Positions 1-7,361 of a stretch of DNA of 64,000 bases are shown piece by piece (positions within the stretch are counted from its first letter, which is position 1; each line of letters begins with the position of its first letter). The notes beneath the pieces were generated by a model. It worked only from the letters and a program-made list of their open reading frames with translations, had not been told where the DNA came from and made no database searches. A program made the position numbers and the translations under genes. Origin of the DNA: HGM04593 sp045657945. Lineage in GTDB: Bacteria; Bacteroidota; Bacteroidia; Bacteroidales; Bacteroidaceae. Location: positions 1-64,000 of the forward strand of contig JAZOUB010000039.1 of assembly GCA_045657945.1 (NCBI GenBank), written 5' to 3'.

Positions 1-1
1 A

Positions 2-274
2 CATCAAAAGTCACTTGATGTGATCTGTCAGTTTAAGAAGGACGGAACTATTATTCCGTTAAAAATCCGCCTTCAAGATGAAGACGGAGAATATCAGTCA
101 TATATGGTTAAATCATATCGGCAGAGCGGGATGTCGGCATCGGCTAAGCCTCCGCACTACTCTACTGTAATGTTCGAATGTAAGATAAAAGCTTTCGGGC
201 GAGACAGAATTGTAGAAATCTCCTTTAACTACTGTGACGGTCTATGGAAGGTTCTTGAGAGAGAACGGGGTTGA
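2..274 (+). CDS. hypothetical protein, 5' end outside the window
   Basis: The reading frame is open from base 2 to a TGA at 272-274, so the gene very probably starts upstream of the window. An internal GTG at 20 is the only start-like codon near the edge and has no clear ribosome binding site. The 90 visible residues are charged and look like a compact beta-rich protein (cores QFKKDGTIIPLKIRLQDEDG and KIKAFGRDRIVEISF). I recognise the general look of small stand-alone proteins from Lachnospiraceae accessory regions, but no function. It converges on the nuclease gene that follows. Codon use matches the rest of the first 4 kb, not the Bacteroidales genes downstream. Confidence 0.6.
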   Translation, partial: HQKSLDVICQFKKDGTIIPLKIRLQDEDGEYQSYMVKSYRQSGMSASAKPPHYSTVMFECKIKAFGRDRIVEISFNYCDGLWKVLERERG

Positions 275-316
275 CATCTCTCTCTTTTTCCGTACTGGGC
301 AGACAAGCCAAACTAA

Positions 317-351
317 ATGAAGAAGTCTGTTGCGGTGCAACGACTCTTCAT
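317..351. terminator. imperfect hairpin between convergent genes
   Basis: Arms atgaaga / tcttcat, then gtc / gac, then gttgc / gcaac pair around a ggt loop, with two single-base bulges. It lies between the convergent hypothetical gene and the nuclease gene, where a shared terminator is expected. No clear T-tract follows on either strand, so intrinsic termination is uncertain. Confidence 0.4.
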
Positions 352-358
352 CCTACCA

Positions 359-1336
359 TTAGGGTTTACAATTACCACACGGCTCATAGCCTTGACTTAT
401 GACTTCTTCTCGAGTTCCTGAGAAGTATTTTTTATTCTTTTCTTTCATTTGGCTTACCGATGCACAATCAGGCTTATGGAATTTCTTGGTGTTTGTGTTA
501 AGGACATAGTCTGATGTTACATTTTCAGCTGAGTTGGCGTTATTGACTATAGGATTGGTCTCTGATACTTTACTGTCTCCGGTAGCGTAATCTATGTCTA
601 TTCCGGGCTGTACATTGTAGCAATAGACACAGAAGTTTATACCCTTACCATTATCCTCAACAGAATGGGCTTCCATAAGAACTCCGGATGCTACAAGGTT
701 CTCACCTTCAAAGATAGGTGTTACACGATATAGAACGTGGTTATTGGTGCGTTCAACGTAAGCATCTACTTTATTTTCAAAGGGTAGCATACCTTCTACA
801 TTTAAGTATCTGGTGCCTGTAATAAGGTTTTTCTCATTGGCGTTCTCTCCCGCCAGCTGATATCCGATGAGATGACATCTGTTATATAGATAATTTCCAT
901 CCACCAATTCGTGATAATTGGCTGTATGCCATCCGGAAGGTCTTATCTGTCCTATCTTTCCTCGTTCTTCTGTTGACATTAGGTCTTTGCATATGTTGGC
1001 GTATGCCATACCACAGCGACCATATGCATCGAGGTTACTGTATATTTCAAATGCTCCGGTATTTCTTCTGTCGTCTTCATCAAAGAACGGCTCGTTACCG
1101 TTAATCTCTACATAAGGCGAACCGGAATATGCCGGAATAGATGCAAGATCTATGACACTTTTCTTATTGTCCGGCTTCGGTGTTTCTGTCTTAGTAGTAT
1201 TGTCGGCAACGGTTTTGTTGGCATAGTCAGTGGTATTAAGCTGAGGATTGGTATCGCTTTTACCGCATCCACAGCCGGAGGCTAATAAAGAGAATGCGAC
1301 TATTGTAATTAAAAGGAATCCATATACTCTTTTCAT
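359..1336 (-). CDS. DNA/RNA non-specific endonuclease lipoprotein with Ada-like C-terminal domain
   Basis: A 325-residue exported protein. The N-terminus is a lipoprotein signal (hydrophobic stretch, then LLASGCGCG), followed by a low-complexity linker to about residue 60. The central domain resembles EndA/NUC1-type nucleases: the catalytic block reads NRCHLIGYQLAGENANEKNL, where the usual DRGH is replaced by NRCH but the histidine and following Asn pattern are kept. The C-terminal ~50 residues (FHKPDCAS...GYEPCGNCKP) match the small cysteine-rich module resembling the Ada metal-binding domain, common at the end of such nucleases in Firmicutes. It would cleave nucleic acid at the outer face of a Gram-positive membrane. 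The architecture is typical of Clostridia, which supports a foreign origin for this segment. Confidence 0.8.
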   Translation of the reverse strand: MKRVYGFLLITIVAFSLLASGCGCGKSDTNPQLNTTDYANKTVADNTTKTETPKPDNKKSVIDLASIPAYSGSPYVEINGNEPFFDEDDRRNTGAFEIYSNLDAYGRCGMAYANICKDLMSTEERGKIGQIRPSGWHTANYHELVDGNYLYNRCHLIGYQLAGENANEKNLITGTRYLNVEGMLPFENKVDAYVERTNNHVLYRVTPIFEGENLVASGVLMEAHSVEDNGKGINFCVYCYNVQPGIDIDYATGDSKVSETNPIVNNANSAENVTSDYVLNTNTKKFHKPDCASVSQMKEKNKKYFSGTREEVISQGYEPCGNCKP

Positions 1337-1382
1337 AAGCTATATTCCCTTCATACCTTTGATTTGCAACATCTAAGCACTT

Positions 1383-1937
1383 CTATCTTATACTCCATAA
1401 GATACTATCCACCTTCTTAATATTGGATATATCCTTATAATCCGGTAATACGCGGTCGAATTCTGTAATGCATTCTTTTCCTTTATCAGTATCCATAAAG
1501 TCCTTATACCATTTCTCAATATCATCATATAGAGCTATTGCATTATGAAGCTTCTCTTCCTTTGTGTCGCCTGTAAGCTTAATTCCAAGGTTCTGAACAA
1601 CATACCTGTCCCATATAGGCTTTTCATCAGAGATAGAGGCTAGCATCTTGCTGGAAAAAGAAGGCTCAACAGTACCATTACACTCGAAAAGGTAAGTAAT
1701 TATGCTTTCAAAGCTTGGATTACCGGTCTTTATCTCTTCAAAATACTTATAGTAATTCTTTCTCCAAGCCTCATTTCTTCTAACTATGTAAAAACCATTG
1801 AATGTACGCTGGAATTCTTCATCTGTAGCAATATTGGTCTTATACACCTACTCCATAATATACTTATATCTATCAAGTCCCATACTTGAAGCCAAGCGGT
1901 CTTGAAAGACCTTGCTAACATCAAAATTCATATCCAT
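1383..1937 (-). pseudogene. hypothetical protein interrupted by an in-frame TAG
   Basis: The intact frame from a GTG at 1847 gives 154 residues. Directly upstream in the same frame, codon 1850-1848 is TAG, and beyond it 29 further codons run to ATG at 1937 (another ATG at 1931). The upstream piece reads MNFDVSKVFQDRLASSMGLD and joins naturally to the downstream part (TDEEFQRTFNGFYIVRRNEA). I recall a Clostridial family of about 180 residues with this continuous pattern, so the stop appears to split one gene. Either it is inactivated, or translation restarts at the GTG, or TAG is read through in the original host. Function unknown; the residues WRKNYYKYFEEIK and PIWDRYVVQNL look conserved. Confidence 0.6.
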
Positions 1938-2071
1938 AGTCTTAACCCCATATTATATATAATCATTATCATTTCTATCTCATTAACAATTATACTACAT
2001 ACCACAAAGCATAAAAAGAGAGAGATGATACATCTCCCTCCATTCTTATGCACTTCACTTATCTGATTATT

Positions 2072-2605
2072 CTATTTAGATGAAGCCTTACTTGCCGATT
2101 TCTTCTTTTCTACCTTAGCCTTGACCTCAGCTGTCTTCTTCTTTGCTTTAATCTTTGTTTCTGTAGCTTTCTTCTTAGCTGTAGTCTTGGCGTTATCAGC
2201 CTTCTTTTTAGCCTTAGCCTTGGTCTCAGAAGCTTTCTTCTTAACTGCAGCCTTTTTCTTGGTGGTCGTTTTCTTCTTCGTAGACTTCTTGATTGTCTCA
2301 ACAACAACGAGTGCTTTGCCGGAATCTCCTTCTACTGTAACATTTCCGGAAGCAAGAGCCTTGGCTACATTAAACTTGCCGTCAAAGATAGATAAAATAG
2401 TATCAGCATCTGCTGTCACCTTACAATCATTATCGAAGTACTCATATGGCTCAACGACTGCTTTTCCGTCATTTATCTCAACATAGAAAGCTCCTTCGCC
2501 TTCACCGACAATATCAATCTGTACTGCGATATGCTCTTTAATCTTGCTTGCGTCAGTTGCCTTAGCGGTTTTCTGCGCCTTTTTTACTATTTCTTCGTAA
2601 GTCAT
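2072..2605 (-). CDS. SCP2-like lipid-binding domain with lysine-rich histone-like tail
   Basis: A 177-residue protein in two parts. Residues 1-108 resemble the SCP2 sterol-carrier fold: YVEINDGKAVVEPYEY, then a DADTILSIFDGKFNVAKALA segment with the ASGNVTVEGD strand, the usual end of this fold. Residues 109-177 are almost entirely Lys, Ala, Thr and Ser in TTKKKA/KAKKKA-type repeats, like the tails of histone H1 or chlamydial Hc1. Such a tail would bind DNA or another polyanion. It is the only gene between the interrupted gene and the integrase and is read in the same direction. The substrate of the SCP2 part cannot be told from sequence. Confidence 0.7.
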   Translation of the reverse strand: MTYEEIVKKAQKTAKATDASKIKEHIAVQIDIVGEGEGAFYVEINDGKAVVEPYEYFDNDCKVTADADTILSIFDGKFNVAKALASGNVTVEGDSGKALVVVETIKKSTKKKTTTKKKAAVKKKASETKAKAKKKADNAKTTAKKKATETKIKAKKKTAEVKAKVEKKKSASKASSK

Positions 2606-2674
2606 AATAATTTCTCTCTCTCTTTTTTATTCCTAAATATTTTACAACTATATTAGAAATCGTCAAGAGGGAGA

Positions 2675-3805
2675 TTACTTAAAGCTCAGCTTCCTAATCT
2701 CATTCTCAAAATCGCTGAACTCAGGATGCGTATAATAATACTCCGTGACATCACTCTTAAGACTATGACCTAGTATCCTCTTCGTAATCCCCGGTTCCAT
2801 ACCACAACGCTTTGCTTGGGTTGCAAATGTATGTCTTGTGCAGTGTGGTGAGAATCCATTAAGGGCTAAGTCTGCCATTACAAACTCAAACTTGCGTCTA
2901 TACTTATCGTAAGTCATTCTTATTCCGGTCTGGCTACGAAGATCATTAAATAATCTGTCACTTCCTAATAAATCAACTGCTTCGTAGTATCTCTTCTCTA
3001 CTAACGGCATTATATCCGGATGAATAGGCACTTTCCTATTCTTGCCATTTGAAGTCTTCATACCGCCAATTATAGAGCCTTCTTCTAGATCTATGTTATC
3101 TATCTCCAGTATGGCTAATTCCTGCGGTCTAAAGCCCGTATAAATGCCTATAAGCACCATATCAGTAAATGGTGTAACATCTACATACTTCCACATCTTC
3201 TGAATATCCTTACAGCAAAATGGCTCTTTTACTTTCTTTTCCTCTTCGATTTCTTTAATAAGATGCGTTATCTTAAAGGCTCTGGATGGATTGTATAACA
3301 CTAGATTTCGCTCTAATGCATAGTCAAACATCAAATTACACATTGATTTAATCCTTTCCTGTGTACACTTAGATGCCATCTTCTTCTCGCCATTCTTGTC
3401 TATAATAAATGCACTATCCATCAAATCTTTGATATGTCCCGGCGCAATATTGACTATATCCATCGTATACATATCGGAACAATATGAATATGCAGAATTT
3501 ACGCATCTAACAGCTGATGAAGATATCTTAGTAAAATAAGAAGCTGACCATACCTTATACAAATCTTCAAACGTTTTTATTTTGGACGAAAAATCCAATG
3601 GTGATCTATCGTATATAATTAAAGCATTCTCGGCCTCTTGCCTTGTCTTAAAGGATCCTATTGATTTATACTTGATAACCGTCTTCCCATTCCTATCTAG
3701 TATCTTACCTTTGGAAACTAAAGCCATATATGGTTTTGGTTTTCCTTTATAGAACTTGATACTTCCCGTGCCATTTCCTCGCCTTTTTCCTTGATTCTTT
3801 GACAT
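2675..3805 (-). CDS. int: tyrosine-type site-specific integrase
   Basis: A 376-residue tyrosine recombinase of the phage/ICE class. The N-terminal ~60 residues (GTGSIKFYKGKPKPYMALVS) form an AP2-like arm-binding domain, residues ~75-180 the SAM-like core-binding domain, and ~195-376 the catalytic domain. Catalytic residues visible: Arg in TGFRPQELAIL, His-x-x-Arg in HCTRHTFATQ, His in ILGHSLKSDV, and the nucleophilic Tyr within TEYYYTHP. The style matches integrases of Clostridial prophages and ICEs. An array of short repeats lies immediately upstream (3871-4004), as expected for arm-type binding sites, and the Bacteroidales operon begins just beyond. It is full length and appears intact. Confidence 0.93.
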   Translation of the reverse strand: MSKNQGKRRGNGTGSIKFYKGKPKPYMALVSKGKILDRNGKTVIKYKSIGSFKTRQEAENALIIYDRSPLDFSSKIKTFEDLYKVWSASYFTKISSSAVRCVNSAYSYCSDMYTMDIVNIAPGHIKDLMDSAFIIDKNGEKKMASKCTQERIKSMCNLMFDYALERNLVLYNPSRAFKITHLIKEIEEEKKVKEPFCCKDIQKMWKYVDVTPFTDMVLIGIYTGFRPQELAILEIDNIDLEEGSIIGGMKTSNGKNRKVPIHPDIMPLVEKRYYEAVDLLGSDRLFNDLRSQTGIRMTYDKYRRKFEFVMADLALNGFSPHCTRHTFATQAKRCGMEPGITKRILGHSLKSDVTEYYYTHPEFSDFENEIRKLSFK

Positions 3806-3870
3806 AATAATTTCCTCCTTCTTGTTGTGAGAACAGGAAACTATTTCTTTGGAATCTCTATCCTATCGTT

Positions 3871-4004
3871 CCAATCTGGTAACTAAGAATTATTAGTTAC
3901 TAGATAGCACTTTTAGCTACTAGATAAGCTACTAGATTGGTCAAAAAATTGTCATTTTATATAAGCTCAATTACCAGATAACTTACCAGATAACTTCTAG
4001 ATAG
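3871..4004. repeat. array of short repeats, consensus TACYAGAT; probable integrase arm sites
   Basis: Copies: agttactagatag (3895-3907), agctactagata (3915-3926), agctactagatt (3927-3938), ttaccagataac (3971-3982), ttaccagataac (3983-3994), ctagatag (3997-4004), and an inverted copy ccaatctggtaac (3871-3883). Two adjacent pairs are exact 12-bp steps. Position upstream of the integrase and at the compositional boundary fits arm-type integrase or excisionase binding sites. Iterons of a replication origin are less likely, as no replication gene is visible. Confidence 0.6.
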
Positions 4005-4010
4005 AAAAAC

Positions 4011-4058
4011 AAATCAGGGCTTGCCACATCGCATATTCTTGTGGTTTTGCCCTGATTT
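4011..4058 (-). terminator. intrinsic terminator of the NifU-like/GGGtGRT operon
   Basis: Ten-base arms aaatcagggc (4011-4020) and gccctgattt (4049-4058) pair, with an inner ccac/gtgg pairing. On the minus strand the hairpin is followed by TTTTTC. It lies 36 bases past the GGGtGRT stop codon. The foreign segment begins directly on its far side, so this hairpin may be the integration target. Confidence 0.75.
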
Positions 4059-4093
4059 ATAATCTACATTTAACGATTTTACGTGATTTCTAT

Positions 4094-5113
4094 TTAGAAC
4101 TTCCCAGCCTTTGCTGCTTCCTCTACAGAAACTGCAACTGATACCGTCATACCAACCATCGGATTGTTGCCGGCGCCAATAAGTCCCATCATCTCTACGT
4201 GAGCAGGAACTGAAGATGAGCCTGCGAACTGAGCATCTGAATGCATACGACCAAGTGTATCAGTCATACCGTAAGAAGCTGGACCTGCAGCCATGTTGTC
4301 TGGGTGCAATGTACGGCCTGTACCACCACCTGAAGCTACTGAGAAGTAGTTCTGGCCTGCGAGTACGCGCTCCTTCTTGTATGTACCTGCAACTGGGTGC
4401 TGGAAGCGTGTTGGGTTGGTTGAGTTACCTGTGATAGATACGTCAACGCCTTCCTTCCACATGATGGCAACACCTTCGCGAACGTCGTCGGCACCGTAGC
4501 AACGTACCTTAGCACGTGGACCGTCGCTGTAAGCGATTTCGCGTACAACCTTCAACTCACCTGTGAAGTAGTCGAACTCTGTCTGTACGTATGTGAAACC
4601 GTTGATACGTGAGATGATCTGTGCAGCGTCCTTGCCAAGACCGTTCAAGATGCAACGGAGTGGCTCCTTGCGTACCTTGTCTGCCTTTGCAGCAATCTTG
4701 ATAGCACCCTCGGCAGCAGCAAATGACTCGTGACCTGCGAGGAATGCGAAGCACTTTGTCTCCTCGCGGAGAAGACGTGCTGCGAGGTTACCGTGGCCGA
4801 TACCTACCTTACGGTCGTCGGCTACTGAACCTGGGATACAGAATGCCTGCAAACCAAGACCGATTGCCTCAGCTGCGTCAGCAGCGTTTGCGCAACCCTT
4901 CTTCAATGCGATAGCAGCACCTACAACGTAAGCCCACTTTGCATTCTCGAAACAGATTGGCTGTGTCTCCTCACAAATCTTGTAAGGGTCGATACCATAC
5001 TGCTCGCAAATCTCGTTTGCCTCTTCGATAGAAGCGATACCGTTCTCGTTAAGTACAGCAAGGATCTGCTTGATACGACGATCCTGACTTTCAAATTTTA
5101 CGGGTCTTATCAT
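4094..5113 (-). CDS. GGGtGRT protein
   Basis: A 339-residue protein containing the signature SGGGTGRTLHPDNMAAGP that names the family (Pfam GGGtGRT). The family is found in anaerobes and its biochemical role is not known to me. In many Bacteroidales and Clostridia it sits beside a NifU-like Fe-S scaffold, as here: the scaffold gene ends 14 bases upstream on the same strand. The glycine-rich signature suggests nucleotide or phosphate binding, and co-occurrence suggests a role in Fe-S metabolism; both are inference. No signal peptide; cytoplasmic. The N-terminus (MIRPVKFESQDRRIKQIL) fits family starts. Confidence 0.9.
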   Translation of the reverse strand: MIRPVKFESQDRRIKQILAVLNENGIASIEEANEICEQYGIDPYKICEETQPICFENAKWAYVVGAAIALKKGCANAADAAEAIGLGLQAFCIPGSVADDRKVGIGHGNLAARLLREETKCFAFLAGHESFAAAEGAIKIAAKADKVRKEPLRCILNGLGKDAAQIISRINGFTYVQTEFDYFTGELKVVREIAYSDGPRAKVRCYGADDVREGVAIMWKEGVDVSITGNSTNPTRFQHPVAGTYKKERVLAGQNYFSVASGGGTGRTLHPDNMAAGPASYGMTDTLGRMHSDAQFAGSSSVPAHVEMMGLIGAGNNPMVGMTVSVAVSVEEAAKAGKF

Positions 5114-5127
5114 AGCTTGTGTCCTCC

Positions 5128-5829
5128 TTATTCTTTACGTGGGTCAATATACTTAACTGCACCTGCCTCCTGTGAGAAGCGGCCATAAGACTTAGTCAAT
5201 TTCTTGACAGCCTCGTTGGCGTCTGTGCCCTTCTTGATCTCATCCATGAGCTGGCCGAGGTTGATGAACTCGTAACCGCAGATCTCATCGTTCTTGTCGA
5301 GAGCGAGGCGTGTGATGTAACCCTCGGCCATCTCCAAGTAGCGTGAACCCTTAGCCAAAGTACCATAGAGAGTACCTGTCTGGCTGCGGAGACCCTTGCC
5401 CAAGTCCTCAAGACCTGCACCGATGATCAAACCGCCCTCTGAGAAAGCAGACTGGCTGCGACCGTAAACAATCTGCAAGAACAACTCGCGCATTGCTGTG
5501 TTGATAGCGTCGCAAACAAGGTCTGTGTTCAACGCCTCAAGAATAGTCTTGCCAGGGAGAATCTCTGATGCCATAGCTGCAGAGTGTGTCATACCTGAAC
5601 AACCGATTGTCTCAACAAGAGCCTCCTGGATGATACCGTTCTTGATGTTCAATGAAAGCTTACAAGCACCCTGCTGTGGAGCGCACCAACCAATACCGTG
5701 TGTGAAACCAGAAATGTCGGCAACCTCTTTAGCCTTAATCCATTTACCCTCTTCTGGGATTGGAGCTGGACCGTGGTTAGGACCTTTCTTCACAACACAC
5801 ATGTTTTCTACTTCGTGTGAATAAACCAT
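5128..5829 (-). CDS. NifU/IscU-like Fe-S cluster scaffold protein
   Basis: A 233-residue protein with a NifU N-terminal-like fold: cysteines occur in GIGWCAPQQGACKLSL, in EALVETIGCSGMTHSAAMAS and in NTDLVCDAINTAMRELFLQI, as expected for cluster or zinc ligands. It is longer than IscU and belongs to the variant coupled to GGGtGRT proteins. It probably assembles or carries a Fe-S cluster for a dedicated partner, not general biogenesis. First gene of a two-gene operon driven by a well-formed Bacteroidales promoter at 5875-5905. Confidence 0.85.
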   Translation of the reverse strand: MVYSHEVENMCVVKKGPNHGPAPIPEEGKWIKAKEVADISGFTHGIGWCAPQQGACKLSLNIKNGIIQEALVETIGCSGMTHSAAMASEILPGKTILEALNTDLVCDAINTAMRELFLQIVYGRSQSAFSEGGLIIGAGLEDLGKGLRSQTGTLYGTLAKGSRYLEMAEGYITRLALDKNDEICGYEFINLGQLMDEIKKGTDANEAVKKLTKSYGRFSQEAGAVKYIDPRKE

Positions 5830-5874
5830 AATTTTTATATGTTTAAAATGTGAAACATAGTCTCTTTCAGTCTG

Positions 5875-5905
5875 CGAAGATAACTAAAATAATGTCTTTA
5901 ACAAA
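5875..5905 (-). promoter_or_regulatory. Bacteroidales promoter of the NifU-like operon
   Basis: On the minus strand, TTTG (5905-5902) and TATCTTCG (5882-5875) are separated by exactly 19 bases, matching the Bacteroidales -33/-7 consensus TTTG-N19-TAnnTTTG. The start codon is about 45 bases downstream. Confidence 0.75.
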
Positions 5906-6009
5906 GGTTGTGGCGTTTTTTTTAGTGTGCGTCATGTGTATATGGGTGAAATATATATTATATAAATAATTATTAACATAATTAGGGGCGCTGTTTGCCG
6001 TTTTGTTTG

Positions 6010-6017
6010 TATCTTCG
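6010..6017 (+). promoter_or_regulatory. probable -7 box for the NigD-like gene
   Basis: TATCTTCG followed by CAG, 30 bases before the start codon, matches the Bacteroidales -7 element. No good TTTG lies at the expected spacing; the nearest (5994-5997) is only 12 bases upstream. Confidence 0.5.
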
Positions 6018-6047
6018 CAGTTGAATTTGTTTAAAAATACGGAATAA

Positions 6048-6764
6048 ATGAAAAAGTTTTATAGTATTATTGCGGCCTTTTCGGCTGCTGTTCTTGTGTG
6101 GTCATGCGGCCCTGCCGAGGTTGGATATACACAGGAGTTTACCCTTCAGGGCTTATATACGGTGAACAAGGCAACGGTGGAGCCTGAATTCAGTGATACC
6201 TCTTTCTTTGTACGTAATATTGAAGAGTATGACTTAAAGACCGGTGACCGTGCGCTTATTCTCCTGCACTATTATTATGATGCTTATAGCGGCAAGGCTG
6301 CTCAGTGGAATATTAGAGAGATTCTCAAGAGAATACCCGTATATCCATTATCTTTTCCTGCCGAAGTTGATTCTGCTGCATATTTGACTCCAATTACAGG
6401 TGTGCAGCCTCTGAACTTCTTCAATAGTTTCGAGGCTTTGACATGGATATGGAAAGGCAAGCAGAACCTTTGTGTGAAATACAAGGGCGTAGAGGACGGC
6501 GCTTCGTTTGCAATGACCGTACGTGGCGTGAACGAAGGATTTGTTGAACTTGAGCTCTTTGTTGATGCCAAGGAGAGTGATACAGAGACAGCGACTTTGC
6601 TGACATTTGACATCAGGAATATTGCCGACTACCTCAGCGATGAGCAGAAGACTCTGTTGCCTGCCGAAATCGACAGTCTAAAGACAAAGATTTACACTAA
6701 GCGAATGAAAAATGGCCGTCTCGAGGATTGGGTGATTCCGGGCAATTACATAGAGTATTTCTAA
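6048..6764 (+). CDS. NigD-like lipoprotein
   Basis: A 238-residue exported protein with a lipoprotein signal ending in VLVWSCGPAE. The body is two beta-rich halves, as in NigD-like proteins of Bacteroides: an N-terminal OB-like region (TGDRALILLHYYYDAYSG) and a C-terminal sandwich of the type NLCVKYKG...VELELFVDAKESD. NigD was first described beside a bacteriocin operon, but most homologues are widespread lipoproteins of unknown role and no bacteriocin gene is visible here. It precedes smpB by 30 bases, so co-transcription is likely, though functional linkage is doubtful. Confidence 0.75.
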   Translation: MKKFYSIIAAFSAAVLVWSCGPAEVGYTQEFTLQGLYTVNKATVEPEFSDTSFFVRNIEEYDLKTGDRALILLHYYYDAYSGKAAQWNIREILKRIPVYPLSFPAEVDSAAYLTPITGVQPLNFFNSFEALTWIWKGKQNLCVKYKGVEDGASFAMTVRGVNEGFVELELFVDAKESDTETATLLTFDIRNIADYLSDEQKTLLPAEIDSLKTKIYTKRMKNGRLEDWVIPGNYIEYF

Positions 6765-6794
6765 AAAACAGTTTGATGCCCGCAGGGGAGTGAT

Positions 6795-7256
6795 ATGGAC
6801 AAGAAAATTCCGAATATAAATATAAAGAACAGGCGCGCTTCGTTCGACTACATCTTTACCGAGACTTTCACGGCCGGTATTGTGCTCACGGGAACGGAGA
6901 TTAAGTCGATAAGGCAATCAAAGGCGAGCCTTGTCGATACCTACTGTACATTCATAAATAATGAACTATGGGTCAAGAATATGCATGTGTCCGAGTACTT
7001 CTATGGTTCATATAATAATCATGTTGCACGTCGCGACCGCAAACTGCTGCTCGATCGCAAGGAGTTGCGCAAACTGCAGCAGGCGGTGAAGAATCCCGGT
7101 TTCACCATTGTGCCCACGCGTCTGTTCATAAACGAGAAGGGGCTTGCCAAACTTGTCATTGCTCTCGCGCGAGGCAAGCATGAGTATGACAAGCGCGAAT
7201 CCATAAAGGAACGCGATGACAAGCGCGAGATGGATCGCATAAGGAGAAATTTCTGA
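6795..7256 (+). CDS. smpB: SsrA-binding protein SmpB
   Basis: A 153-residue protein that binds tmRNA and delivers it to stalled ribosomes for trans-translation. The order of conserved blocks is complete: IPNINIKNRRASFDYIF, the AGIVLTGTEIKSIRQSKAS segment, YFYGSYNNHVARRDRKLLL, and a basic C-terminal tail (YDKRESIKERDDKREMDRI) that enters the mRNA channel. Length is normal for the family. No tmRNA gene was recognised in the window. Confidence 0.97.
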   Translation: MDKKIPNINIKNRRASFDYIFTETFTAGIVLTGTEIKSIRQSKASLVDTYCTFINNELWVKNMHVSEYFYGSYNNHVARRDRKLLLDRKELRKLQQAVKNPGFTIVPTRLFINEKGLAKLVIALARGKHEYDKRESIKERDDKREMDRIRRNF

Positions 7257-7272
7257 ATTGATATGGGTTTTG

Positions 7273-7299
7273 CTCTATCCTCGCTAAGCGAGGGTAGAG
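7273..7299. terminator. hairpin between smpB and metH
   Basis: ctctatcctcgc pairs with gcgagggtagag around taa, with one T/G mismatch in DNA that becomes a wobble pair in one transcript. It lies 17 bases after smpB. No T-tract follows, so termination or a role in the metH leader is uncertain. Confidence 0.4.
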
Positions 7300-7361
7300 T
7301 AAAATGTTATTATTTACATCCGACTGATTAGGGTGAACTCTTCATCTGATACAATTTTACA

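Noticed and set aside
3871..4004. Plasmid replication iterons
   Set aside because: The repeats fit iterons in form, but no replication initiator is present while an integrase is adjacent.
6048..6764. Bacteriocin locus suggested by the NigD-like protein
   Set aside because: No bacteriocin, immunity or exporter gene is nearby; NigD-like lipoproteins are widespread without such genes.
7257..7361. Possible cobalamin or SAM riboswitch ahead of metH
   Set aside because: The 105-base gap is too short for a B12 riboswitch and shows only one short hairpin.
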